DNA of 64,000 bases from Fabrea salina (Eukaryota > Ciliophora > Heterotrichea > Heterotrichida > Fabreidae), in the NCBI GenBank assembly GCA_022984795.1, contig JALIHJ010000025.1:62001-126000 (forward strand), given 5' to 3'. A model generated the notes under the pieces. That model did not search any database. It had not been told where the DNA came from and was given only the letters and a program-made list of their open reading frames with translations. The translations under genes were made by a program, and so were the position numbers. Shown here piece by piece: positions 9,718 to 18,712 of the stretch (the first letter of the stretch is position 1; every line of letters starts with the position of its first letter).

Positions 9718-10533
9718 TTAACTTATATAGTGAGGTAAAATAGGACCTCTCTGTGTAGAACTCTTAAGTTTTGTGAAGTCAACGTTTCTAAAGAAACTGT
9801 GACTCTTTATCTGCTGCACGTCTTTAGGGCGCTTTCTAGGGTTTGTTTGCAGCAGCCAGTTCAAAAGAGACCTGCACTCATCAGAAAGCATAGAAGAGAA
9901 CTTAACTGGAAGAGTAACTGGTCTTTGCTCAATTATCTGGAAAATAAAGCCACCTAAGTTCCAAAAGTCACTTTGAGGAGTCTTGAAGCACCCCAAAAAC
10001 TCTTCAGGAAGCTGGTAAGTGTTTTTACTTGAGTCTTCTGGCAAGTTGAAGTGCCTTAGTTTCAAGTGGCCATTTTGGTCTAACTTGGCGTGGTGTGGGC
10101 CGAACTTTCCATAAGTAGAACCCAGTTTGTGCAAGTTTTCTAGCTCTATAAGCATTTCTCCAGCGTAGAACTTAGCAGTTCGCTCAGAAGCTTTGCCTGA
10201 CATTTGGATTTCTTTCAGCAAAGACCTGCTTTGGACCTTTTCAAGAACTAAATGGTAAGATTTGGAGTCGTAGTACAAGTCCAGGATGTTAACCATGAAC
10301 TTGGAACTTAACTGGTGGAAAGGCTCTTTGCACAGGTCTTTGCTGATGCTTAGAAGTGAAACTTCTGTCCTTTTGGACTTGTAGTAAACAAGGCAAGTTT
10401 TGAAGTCTTTGGTATCCTTTAGAGTTTTGAAGGTTTCGTATCTAAGAGACATTTCTGAGTAAGGAAGAGGACTCATAGGACAAGGCAAACTGCAGTTCTT
10501 TTGCCTTTGGCGCTTAGATATCGACTGGCCCAT
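9718..10533 (-). CDS. Pseudokinase with N-myristoylation signal
   Basis: 271 residues. It starts MGQSISK, a good N-myristoylation signal. The rest has a protein-kinase fold outline: the C-lobe helix FYAGEMLIELENLHKLG, the catalytic-loop equivalent YGKFGPHHAKLD, then GHLKLRHFNL, then DFWNLGGFIFQII in place of helix F, and NPRKRP in place of the usual NPxxR box. The catalytic Asp of HRD is replaced by Lys143 and the Asp of DFG by His161, and no glycine-rich loop is seen, so phosphotransfer is unlikely. The flow resembles AGC kinases. It is probably a membrane-tethered scaffold or allosteric partner. The convergent stop is 3 bases from SLC44. Confidence 0.8.
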   Translation of the reverse strand: MGQSISKRQRQKNCSLPCPMSPLPYSEMSLRYETFKTLKDTKDFKTCLVYYKSKRTEVSLLSISKDLCKEPFHQLSSKFMVNILDLYYDSKSYHLVLEKVQSRSLLKEIQMSGKASERTAKFYAGEMLIELENLHKLGSTYGKFGPHHAKLDQNGHLKLRHFNLPEDSSKNTYQLPEEFLGCFKTPQSDFWNLGGFIFQIIEQRPVTLPVKFSSMLSDECRSLLNWLLQTNPRKRPKDVQQIKSHSFFRNVDFTKLKSSTQRGPILPHYIS

Positions 10534-10539
10534 TTTTAC

Positions 10540-13068
10540 TTAAATTAATCTTTCGAGACCACTTAGGTCTATTAAAAATTCTTGTTCAAGGCTTTCCCAA
10601 AGACCAGTTTCTAGTTCAGAAAGTTTTTGTATGCTGAGTTGTGTGAGTTTGTCGCTGTGTACCTTCAAAAAGCAACTGAGTAAGCTTTGTAAGAAGTCAA
10701 AGTCCTTTTTAGAAGCCAAAGCTTTTTCTAGAAAATCAGTAAACATGGGGACTTGTTCTTCTGTGAGTTGCACTATAGCTAATTCGATTTTGCCTGGAGA
10801 CAGAGTTTTTAAAAAGCTCGTTATGGACTCTGGCGAGTGTTCTAAGTGAGGAGTTAACTCTGAGGGTGCTTCTAGTTTTGGCTTTTCTGTGGGAGTCTCT
10901 TGAGTTTCGGGTTTTTTTACTATGTTGAGTGAGTCAGGCAAGAAAAAAGGGATTTTTTCTGGTTTTTTAGGGGGTTGTATGGGCTTGTTCCTTTCTTTTA
11001 CGTAGTCAATGTTGTGGAGTGCTTGCACTCTGTAAAGAGGCAAGTCAGATAACTCTAAAGTGTCGAATTCTGGCTTTTCGGGCATCTTGTCAATTTGGAC
11101 TGGCTTTTCTAAATAGTCAATAGGCTGGGTAACTAGGTTTTCAAGCTTAATAGGCTTAGTTGAGTAAAAGTCTTTGCCTTTTTTGATGTCGAAGCCTTTG
11201 AGTTTGTGTGGTTGAGTTGGACTTTTTTCAACTATTACGTTTTGGTAGTGCGACTTGTTTATCCATAAAAACACACCTAAACTCCCTTTGTGGGCTGTCG
11301 CTAAGTACTCTCCACTTGGGGAAAAAGCCAAGCTTACAGGGGGTTTTTCAAAGCTTACCCAGTCAATAAGTCTGTCACTAGGAATGTCCCAGACTTTAAC
11401 TGTCCTAGACTCAATAGCTCCTACCCACCTTGAGTCGTGACTGAAAGCCAAGTCTTTTGAGTCTTTGCATTCAAATTGCCTGACTAAAGCACACGTTCTA
11501 ATGTCATAAAGCAGCAAAGAACCATCTGTAGCTACTCCTAGCAGATTGCTGAACTTGTCTAGTTCGATGAACTTCACATTAGCAACAGGGATGTACCTTA
11601 AAAGCTTCCCAGTGAGGAAACACCAGAAGTTAACAGAGCTGGAGCTTGCAGACACAAGTACTCTGTTCAAAGAGTCGAGTTTCAAACTAAGCACTTGTGA
11701 AGTGTGTGAAGCTTTAAACTGGAATTGGTGCAGTCCAGATTGCATGTTGAATTTTTCAATATTGCCTGAAGAAAACCCTACTACTCCGTAATTCCCACAA
11801 AAACTCACAACACAAGAACTAACAAAACCCCTGTCCTTGGTTTCGACAGGTTTGTTTCCTAAAGCTTTGTTTTCATAAGACCACAAAAAGGCCATGTCCT
11901 GTTCTTCGTGGCAAGTGAGTACGTTACACCAGTCTTTTTCTCTAGTTAGTGAGAAACTGAACTCTTTGAAAGGGTTTAATCCAAAAGCCACCTTAGCTTT
12001 TTTAAGAGTTTTGTGAATGTGTTTATAGGAAAAGTTAGTGCTTTGGTGTTCGTTCAGAATAGACAAGTCCCTTAAAGAGTTGCTAGAACACGCAAGTAAA
12101 TGCTTGGAGTCGTAAAACCTAATGTAAGAAGGACTGGAGTTAAAGCCCGTTCTTTCTCGAAGTAGTCTAGGGTCAGGGTTGTCTAAGTCAAATATCCACT
12201 GCTTCAGTGAGTTGTCTGCTCCTGAGGCAGTTGTTAACACTGGCTCTCCAGGCAAAAAGAACACTTTTGAAACGCAAAGGTTTTTGTGGGCAGTTACTGT
12301 GGACTGGATCCTTTTGTTGGGCAAGTCCCATATAAGCACTTCTCCGTTTTCACAGCCAGTTGCAAGTATTTCCCTTCCAGCTTCAGTGCAGAAACTCAAA
12401 CTAGTGACACTGGTTGTTTGTTTGAGTTCAAATAAGTAAGTGTCTTTCAGCGTGTTGGCGAAAACTATACTTCCAGTCTCTAAGCCTAAAGCTACCACGT
12501 CTAGTGCAGGGGACTGCTCTATGCTGAGGATTTCACCACTTAACTGCTTGCAAATGTTGGGGAAGTCGTAAATCTTTTGGGCTGTTTTCACGTTCACAAG
12601 TATAAGTCCTTTGCCTTTGGTAACCACTAGTGCCTTGTTAAGGTAAGTTGGAGGGTGCACCATAGCTAGTCCTTCGTGAGGCAGTGGCACTTTTCCAAGC
12701 AGTTCGCCATTTTCGGCGTCCCAAACCACTAACTGAGCACTATAGTTTAGAGCCAACAAGTAGTTCCCGAAGACCAGAATTTCAGAGATTCCAGAGTCAC
12801 TTCCTTCGTAAGTGCGGACTTGCTTGACTTTGTGCCAAGCAGAAACTTCACTTCCCACCGCAACTAACACTAGGTCTTTGTAAGCGCTTGCAGAGTTAAC
12901 TTTTCTTTGGAACTGAGGGCCTAAGAACCTTATCCTCAAAGAGTCAGCTCGGTAAGTCAGAAAAGACTTTCCTAAAGGAACGGTTAAGTAGGCGTCTTTG
13001 CCTTCAAAATGATGTGTAAAGCCTAATTCACCAGTTATAAGCCCTAAAGTTCTATAAGCCTCAAACAT
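10540..13068 (-). CDS. UTP21: UTP21/WDR36 small-subunit processome protein
   Basis: 842 residues. An N-terminal tandem WD40 array fills about 1-590 (GDNxLxxW-like units such as ILATGCENGEVLIWDL, and VGAIESRTVKVWDIPSDRL). A linker follows, then the Utp21 C-terminal helical domain (about 720-842; SITSFLKTLSPGKIELAIVQ, then FLQSLLSCFLKVHSD). Gene order, N-terminal TLGLITGELGF and the C-terminal domain match UTP21/WDR36. It acts in the nucleolus in the UTP-B complex for 18S pre-rRNA processing. It is divergent from kinesin-13 with 20 bases between starts. Confidence 0.88.
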   Translation of the reverse strand: MFEAYRTLGLITGELGFTHHFEGKDAYLTVPLGKSFLTYRADSLRIRFLGPQFQRKVNSASAYKDLVLVAVGSEVSAWHKVKQVRTYEGSDSGISEILVFGNYLLALNYSAQLVVWDAENGELLGKVPLPHEGLAMVHPPTYLNKALVVTKGKGLILVNVKTAQKIYDFPNICKQLSGEILSIEQSPALDVVALGLETGSIVFANTLKDTYLFELKQTTSVTSLSFCTEAGREILATGCENGEVLIWDLPNKRIQSTVTAHKNLCVSKVFFLPGEPVLTTASGADNSLKQWIFDLDNPDPRLLRERTGFNSSPSYIRFYDSKHLLACSSNSLRDLSILNEHQSTNFSYKHIHKTLKKAKVAFGLNPFKEFSFSLTREKDWCNVLTCHEEQDMAFLWSYENKALGNKPVETKDRGFVSSCVVSFCGNYGVVGFSSGNIEKFNMQSGLHQFQFKASHTSQVLSLKLDSLNRVLVSASSSSVNFWCFLTGKLLRYIPVANVKFIELDKFSNLLGVATDGSLLLYDIRTCALVRQFECKDSKDLAFSHDSRWVGAIESRTVKVWDIPSDRLIDWVSFEKPPVSLAFSPSGEYLATAHKGSLGVFLWINKSHYQNVIVEKSPTQPHKLKGFDIKKGKDFYSTKPIKLENLVTQPIDYLEKPVQIDKMPEKPEFDTLELSDLPLYRVQALHNIDYVKERNKPIQPPKKPEKIPFFLPDSLNIVKKPETQETPTEKPKLEAPSELTPHLEHSPESITSFLKTLSPGKIELAIVQLTEEQVPMFTDFLEKALASKKDFDFLQSLLSCFLKVHSDKLTQLSIQKLSELETGLWESLEQEFLIDLSGLERLI

Positions 13069-13088
13069 GCCGAAAATATAAAATTCAA

Positions 13089-14708
13089 ATGGCAGATCAA
13101 AAAATAAGGGTGATTGTTAGAAAACGTCCTCGTTCAAAAAAAGAACAGAAAAGAGGAGACATTGACATTTTGAGTCAAAGATCTCCTCACACAATAGTAG
13201 TCCGCGAGCAAAAACAAAAAGTTGACCTAACTAAATTCATCGAAGAACACCACTTCACTTTCGACGGAGTTTTCAGTGAGGAAATCAAAAACGAACAACT
13301 TTACACTGAAAACATCCAACCGCTAGTCCAAGCTGCTTTCCACGGTACAAAAGTTACATGCTTCGCTTATGGACAGACCGGTAGCGGAAAAACCTTTACC
13401 ATGATGGGGGAGTCTCGGGCTCCTGGAATGTACGTACTCGCTGCGCAGGACATATTCAACTACCGCGACTCCTTCTTCCCAGGTATCCGCGTGACTGTAT
13501 CATTTTACGAAATCTACTGCAACAAGTTGCACGACTTACTGAACAATAGGAACCAGCTCTTCGCACGCGAAGACGGACGTCAGAACGTGGTTGTGGCCGG
13601 ATTGACCCGCAAAGAAGTGAACGATGTAGAAAGCTTAATGCACTATATCAACTTTGGGTTGGGTGCCCGAACTACAGGCCAAACCGGAGCTAACGACGAC
13701 TCTTCAAGGTCCCACGCTGTGCTTGAAATAGTGCTGAGAGAAGGCAAAATAGGAAGGGGAAAGATGACTTTCATTGACTTGGCGGGAAGTGAAAGAGGAG
13801 CTGACACCAGTAACTCAGACGCCAAAACCCGTCTTGACGGAGCTGAAATCAACAAGTCGTTACTGGCTCTTAAAGAGTGCATCAGAGCACTGGACCAAGA
13901 CAAGAAGCACACTCCTTTTAGAGGAAGCAAGCTTACCTTGGTGCTTAAAGATTCCTTTGTAGGGAACTGCAAAACAGTTATGATTGGGAACGTGTCTCCT
14001 TGTTTGAGCAGCTGCGAACATACGCTCAACACCCTTCGCTACGCTGACCGAGTCAAAGAACTCAAAAAAGATGGATCTGGTGGACCCAAAGACCCCAACG
14101 CTGCTTTGATGTTACCTCGCCAAAATAAAAACGTGGTGAGGTACGATTACAAAGAAGACGACGACGAAAACGACTACCCCATTTTCCAGCAGTCAGTTTC
14201 AGAAACTTCTCTTTCCAAGCCCACTCTACCCTCCGACTTTGGTTTTAAACCCCCAGAAACCAAGCCTACTTTTGGCTTCAAAAACGGAGGAAACAATTTA
14301 AACCACAAGCCCCAAGCAACTGCTCAAATGGTGCCCCAAACAACACCTCAAATGGCACCTCAAGTTCCTCCTAGGCCTGAACCAACGCCTGCCCAGCCTT
14401 CAATAGACAGTCTTTCTCAGGAAAACATTACTATTCTTCTGAACAAAGAAGAAAGCCTCATAGGAGCCCACAAGCAAATGCTTAACGACATGGTGGACCT
14501 TATTAATCACCAAATGACTATGCTGAGTGAAGTGGACAAACCCGGGAGCGACGTCCAAAAGTACGTGGAAAGTTTAGAAAAAGCTTTAGGACTCAAAGAA
14601 GCCATGATCTCCCAGGTAAGGACTTGTCTTGACTCTTTCAAAATCTACCTTAAACCAAACAACCTAGACACCTTCGACATTGACAGTATGGACACCGATT
14701 TGGTATAA
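13089..14708 (+). CDS. Kinesin-13 microtubule depolymerase
   Basis: 539 residues. The motor domain begins at residue 4 (KIRVIVRKRP). It has the kinesin-13 KVD element followed by LTKFIEEHHFTFD, P-loop GQTGSGKTFTMMG (about 96-108), switch I NDDSSRSHAVLE and switch II DLAGSERG. Kinesin-13s use ATP to peel protofilaments at microtubule ends and set spindle and cilium length. It lacks the long N-terminal targeting region and clear neck of animal MCAK; the motor is nearly N-terminal. A proline/glutamine-rich linker (about 375-450) and a C-terminal helix follow. The next same-strand gene starts 10 bases after the stop. Confidence 0.92.
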   Translation: MADQKIRVIVRKRPRSKKEQKRGDIDILSQRSPHTIVVREQKQKVDLTKFIEEHHFTFDGVFSEEIKNEQLYTENIQPLVQAAFHGTKVTCFAYGQTGSGKTFTMMGESRAPGMYVLAAQDIFNYRDSFFPGIRVTVSFYEIYCNKLHDLLNNRNQLFAREDGRQNVVVAGLTRKEVNDVESLMHYINFGLGARTTGQTGANDDSSRSHAVLEIVLREGKIGRGKMTFIDLAGSERGADTSNSDAKTRLDGAEINKSLLALKECIRALDQDKKHTPFRGSKLTLVLKDSFVGNCKTVMIGNVSPCLSSCEHTLNTLRYADRVKELKKDGSGGPKDPNAALMLPRQNKNVVRYDYKEDDDENDYPIFQQSVSETSLSKPTLPSDFGFKPPETKPTFGFKNGGNNLNHKPQATAQMVPQTTPQMAPQVPPRPEPTPAQPSIDSLSQENITILLNKEESLIGAHKQMLNDMVDLINHQMTMLSEVDKPGSDVQKYVESLEKALGLKEAMISQVRTCLDSFKIYLKPNNLDTFDIDSMDTDLV

Positions 14709-14718
14709 ATAACTTTAA

Positions 14719-17109
14719 ATGGAGGACTTGCTCAAAGCAATAGCTGAAGCTGACGAAGAAATCCGGGCTTTTCGAAACGAGTTTCCTAAAGAAAAGCCCA
14801 AAACTCCACACAGAGGTCCGGGGACTTTTGGAACTTCTAAAAGAGCTGTGTTTCAGAAGAAGGAAGAACAAAGGCAAACTTGGGCTTCAGGTCCTTCTCA
14901 AAGAGTTAAGGGAGGAGTCATTCCTAAAGCCAAGCCTAAAGAGTTCAAAAACCCCACCCCTGCCTTGCCTATTGAGCCTAATTGGAAGTACACTAAAAAA
15001 ACAACCCCTGGAGTTTCTATTAAGCCAGACAAAAACAAAACTCAAATAAAACCTACGAAACAAGTAGCTAAAACTATTCCTAAAGAAGAGTTCCAAGTTC
15101 CTATCGAAAGCGTTTCTACCAGTGCAACTGAGTTTGAAGAGTTCTTCAGAGCTGTAGAAGAGTGGAACCAAGAAACCTCAAGTTGGATAGAAACCCACCC
15201 TGAGTACCTAGAAGTTAAGTTTTTCCAACAAGAAGTGTCTGAAGCCTCTACTTCTTGTGAAGAAATTTCTGGACCTGGACCTGCAGCTTACTTGCCTAAC
15301 TTTTCAAGTGTAGAAAGACTCCCTAAAAACACTTCCTTTGGAAAGTCTTCTAGGTACTGCAAGCCAGAGGAGTTGCCTGTATTGCCTTTGAGTCCAGATT
15401 ACAACGCCGTTAAAAAGTCCACTCCCGGTTTCAAAATAACCAGCGAGTCTCCTAAGTCCCAAAAGCTTCTTGATAAACTTGAAAACGAAGCTTTGCTTGC
15501 AGAAAAAGCTGCTTTGTTGAAAAAACTTGAGAAACTAGAGGTTGCCACCCACATTGAAGGAGGAGTAATCAACCCTGAATCCAAAGTCCCAGAAAGGCCC
15601 AAAAACACCAAACTGGGCCCAGGACGGTACAACATTTCTTACAAAGCACAAGACCCAGAAATCAAAGGAAACGTTAAGTACCAAGAACCCCAAGAATACT
15701 TAAAACCTTACTACGAAAAAGAACCGCCAGGACCCGGAGTCTACGAAACCTTGATAGAAGACCAGGTCCCTGGAGGGTACATTCCGCAATCCACAGGGCC
15801 TAAAGAACCCCCAGAAGACCGAAGAAAAGCTTTAGAGGTTAAAGACCACCTAACTAAAAAACAACCCCCCAGGCCTTTTATCAACAAGCCCCACTCCAAG
15901 CCTCCCCTTCCTCCAGACCTCTCTAAAAAAATAGGTCCAGGCCAGTACGAACCCTCTCACAACCTTGTTGAAAGAAGGAACAGTATTTCAGTGCCCACTT
16001 TCATTCCCCAAGAAGAAAGCTCTCCTGAAAAGGACATGAAAATTCCTCTGAACCCCAACTATACTCTAACCAAGCCCTCGAAACCCTCTTACAAGTACCA
16101 CGAACCCTCAGAAGTAATGCCTCCCCAAGTCCCTGACAAAGTACTTAACCCTGAAAAGTGGAAGTTCTATGACTACTCTAAAGACAACAAGTTCCACAAA
16201 GTTCCAGAATTTAACTTTTCTTCAGGCTTGGAGTTTTATGAGTTCCAAGAAGCTGAAAAGGACAAAGAAGTCATGATTAGAATCAACAAAAAAATACAAG
16301 GAGTAGTGCCAAATCCAGCAGTAGGCACTTACGAACCTCAACCAGTGTCAGAAAGGACTCCTGCCTATGACTTTTCCAAGTCAGTGTCACGCGACCCAAC
16401 TTACAACGGGGACTTTGAAGAGGAGGTTAAAGAAGGCGACGTGTTAATTCTGAACACGGAACTCAAACACAAAGTTCCAGTGCTGTTTAACATGGAAAAA
16501 CAAAGTGGACGCGAGGAGTACACTGAAGACCCAGAGTACAAACAAGAAGTTATCATTGACCCTAAACCAGTGAAAAAGAAAACTCCCAACCTAGTTAACA
16601 TGAGCAAAGCTACAGGCAGACTTGAACCAATCCAAGAAGAAGAAGAAGTACTGGACCTAAACCCCAACTACCAACTCACACAAAGAAAAACTAAGAACTT
16701 AGTGAACATGGAAAAACAACAAGGCAGGCTTTTTGAAGAGGTTACTCAAGAAGAATACGTCATAGTGACAGAAGACACTCCTGGAGTAGGAGCCCCTGGT
16801 GCTGAAGTTTACATCCAGCCAAAGCACTCCACCAAAAAGACTTTAGTCAACATGGAAAAAAACACAGGCAGAGAAGAAACTAAACAAGAACAGGATATGT
16901 TCTTAATCCCTGAGTACACTGAACCCAAACCCAAGGAGCCTAAGAACGTTCCAGACTTTAGTAGAGCTACTGGAAGAACCACCTATAAAGAACCTGACTT
17001 GTCGCCCCAAGTAATTACTCATTCTGAAGCTGTTCCTGACCTTGAAAAAGCTTGGCAAGCTGTTGAACCCCATCCTTTAGCGCCGAGTTTCAACAGGTAC
17101 TCTAAGTAA
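14719..17109 (+). CDS. SHIPPO/STPG-type microtubule-associated repeat protein
   Basis: 796 residues of low-complexity repeats. The first two thirds hold spaced PGP/GPG motifs typical of sperm-tail PG-rich (SHIPPO) repeats: RGPGTFG, GPGPAAYLPNF, LGPGRYNIS, PGPGVYE, IGPGQYE. From about residue 585 a second repeat appears five times at 28-50 residue spacing: FNMEKQSGRE, VNMSKATGRL, VNMEKQQGRL, VNMEKNTGRE, DFSRATGRT. SHIPPO proteins bind ciliary microtubules, often inside doublets. The second repeat is likely another microtubule or tubulin contact, by inference from its regular spacing. The next gene starts 4 bases after the stop. Confidence 0.75.
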   Translation: MEDLLKAIAEADEEIRAFRNEFPKEKPKTPHRGPGTFGTSKRAVFQKKEEQRQTWASGPSQRVKGGVIPKAKPKEFKNPTPALPIEPNWKYTKKTTPGVSIKPDKNKTQIKPTKQVAKTIPKEEFQVPIESVSTSATEFEEFFRAVEEWNQETSSWIETHPEYLEVKFFQQEVSEASTSCEEISGPGPAAYLPNFSSVERLPKNTSFGKSSRYCKPEELPVLPLSPDYNAVKKSTPGFKITSESPKSQKLLDKLENEALLAEKAALLKKLEKLEVATHIEGGVINPESKVPERPKNTKLGPGRYNISYKAQDPEIKGNVKYQEPQEYLKPYYEKEPPGPGVYETLIEDQVPGGYIPQSTGPKEPPEDRRKALEVKDHLTKKQPPRPFINKPHSKPPLPPDLSKKIGPGQYEPSHNLVERRNSISVPTFIPQEESSPEKDMKIPLNPNYTLTKPSKPSYKYHEPSEVMPPQVPDKVLNPEKWKFYDYSKDNKFHKVPEFNFSSGLEFYEFQEAEKDKEVMIRINKKIQGVVPNPAVGTYEPQPVSERTPAYDFSKSVSRDPTYNGDFEEEVKEGDVLILNTELKHKVPVLFNMEKQSGREEYTEDPEYKQEVIIDPKPVKKKTPNLVNMSKATGRLEPIQEEEEVLDLNPNYQLTQRKTKNLVNMEKQQGRLFEEVTQEEYVIVTEDTPGVGAPGAEVYIQPKHSTKKTLVNMEKNTGREETKQEQDMFLIPEYTEPKPKEPKNVPDFSRATGRTTYKEPDLSPQVITHSEAVPDLEKAWQAVEPHPLAPSFNRYSK

Positions 17110-17113
17110 ATAA

Positions 17114-18700
17114 ATGTTAGAAGATTTAGTTAGTCAGGGAAACTTAGAAAAACTTAAACAACTTTTATCTCCTCAAAGCGAATGGGAAAACTTCAAAGAC
17201 CTTTCCACTGGGGACTGGCTGCTCCACACTGCAGTTAAATTCCAAAACTTACAAGTTATTGAATTTCTCTTACTCAACAAACACCCAGTTAATGTGTGCA
17301 ACAAGCTCAACCAAACTCCTATTTGCCTTGCTTGCAGTTTTGGAAACCCCAAAGCAATAAAAGCTTTGCTAGAGTTCAACCCTGAACTTGAAATTAAAGA
17401 CTTGCAAGATGGGTCAACACCCCTACTGCGATCAGTTGAGTCACTCAGTTTAGAATCAGTAAAACTTATAGTAGGAAAAGACCCAAATTTAAATAGTGCT
17501 AACTTTGAAGGTGAAACTGGTCTTCATGTTGCAATCGACTTAGGATCCACAGAAGTGTGTGAGTACCTGATTCATTCTGGAGCAAGCATTCAAGTTGCTG
17601 ATAACTGGGGAAACACTCCTTTGCACACAGCTTGCAGAGTCAACAATACTGCAGTGTTGGATTTGCTAGTTTCTAAAGGGGCAAAACTAGACACTGAAAA
17701 CAACAGAAGCCTAACGCCCCTTGCAGTGGCTGTTAAAAACGGAAGCAAAGACTGCATTGAAAAGCTCTTAGAAGCAGGAGCCTTTGTTACAGAAAAAGAT
17801 GTAAGACTTGCCAGGGAAGTAGCTAGGCTTTCAGTGTGGCAGTACTTGTGTGCTGAGTACAAGAAGCAAAATGAGTGCTCTCCTAAGTACAGCACTGACT
17901 CCTTTGAAAGCCCACCTAAAAGGTCTGTAGAAGCCAATGACACTATTTGTTTTGAAGAAGTAGTAGTTAAAGAAAGCATCGGCAAAGGCATGTACGGAGA
18001 AGTCTTTAAGGGCTACTGGAGAAACACCAAAGTAGCTCTTAAGTTTTTTGAGTCTTCAAGTGAAGAACTCCAGAGAGAAGTTGGTTTGTTGAAGGAACTT
18101 CGCCACCCTAACATTGTTTTGTATATGGGAGTTTGCTTAGACCCTCCTTTTTTAGTGACTGAGTACCTAAAAGAAGGGTCTTTAGCTAAGCTTTTGCACG
18201 AGTCACAACTACCTTTAAGCTTGAAGCAAAACCTTAAAATACTTAAAGGGATTTCAAGGGCCTTAGCTTTTCTGCACAGCTTTTCAATAGTCCACAGAGA
18301 CCTTAAACCTGAAAACTGCTTGACAGACTCTAATTTGAACGTTAAACTATGCGACTTCGGTTTGTCAAGAGTTAAACAAGAAACCCAGATTAAAACCAAC
18401 ACCTTCGGAACACTCCAGTACGCGGCACCCGAAGTTTTAAGCAACCAAGACTTTTCCTTTAACTCAGACGTGTACTCCTTTGGAGTGCTTGCTTGGGAGG
18501 TACTTGCACGCAGCAAACCTTACCAAGGCTTAATGCCTCCACAGATACTTGCCCAAGTCCTCTACAAAAACCAAAAACCCCCTATGAGTCAAAGTTTTCC
18601 TTTCAAAAAACTCATTCAGAGCTGCTGGGCAGACAACCCCCAAGAAAGGCCTTCAATGCAGCAAGTCTACGAATGCTTGCATATTAGTAACCCGCTATAA
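17114..18700 (+). CDS. Ankyrin-repeat TKL-type protein kinase
   Basis: 528 residues. About six ankyrin repeats fill 30-250 (for example GETGLHVAIDLGSTEVCEYL, WGNTPLHTACRVNN). A kinase domain runs 275-525: glycine loop GKGMYGEVFKG, VALKFF lysine, HRDLKPENC catalytic loop, DFGLSRV, APEV, then DVYSFGVLAWEV. The order and the SFGVLAWE helix fit TKL kinases with N-terminal ankyrins. All catalytic residues are present, so it should be active. Substrate and signal are unknown. The start is 4 bases past the SHIPPO stop, and WEE1 follows after 12 bases. Confidence 0.9.
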   Translation: MLEDLVSQGNLEKLKQLLSPQSEWENFKDLSTGDWLLHTAVKFQNLQVIEFLLLNKHPVNVCNKLNQTPICLACSFGNPKAIKALLEFNPELEIKDLQDGSTPLLRSVESLSLESVKLIVGKDPNLNSANFEGETGLHVAIDLGSTEVCEYLIHSGASIQVADNWGNTPLHTACRVNNTAVLDLLVSKGAKLDTENNRSLTPLAVAVKNGSKDCIEKLLEAGAFVTEKDVRLAREVARLSVWQYLCAEYKKQNECSPKYSTDSFESPPKRSVEANDTICFEEVVVKESIGKGMYGEVFKGYWRNTKVALKFFESSSEELQREVGLLKELRHPNIVLYMGVCLDPPFLVTEYLKEGSLAKLLHESQLPLSLKQNLKILKGISRALAFLHSFSIVHRDLKPENCLTDSNLNVKLCDFGLSRVKQETQIKTNTFGTLQYAAPEVLSNQDFSFNSDVYSFGVLAWEVLARSKPYQGLMPPQILAQVLYKNQKPPMSQSFPFKKLIQSCWADNPQERPSMQQVYECLHISNPL

Positions 18701-18712
18701 ATTTAAAATTAA

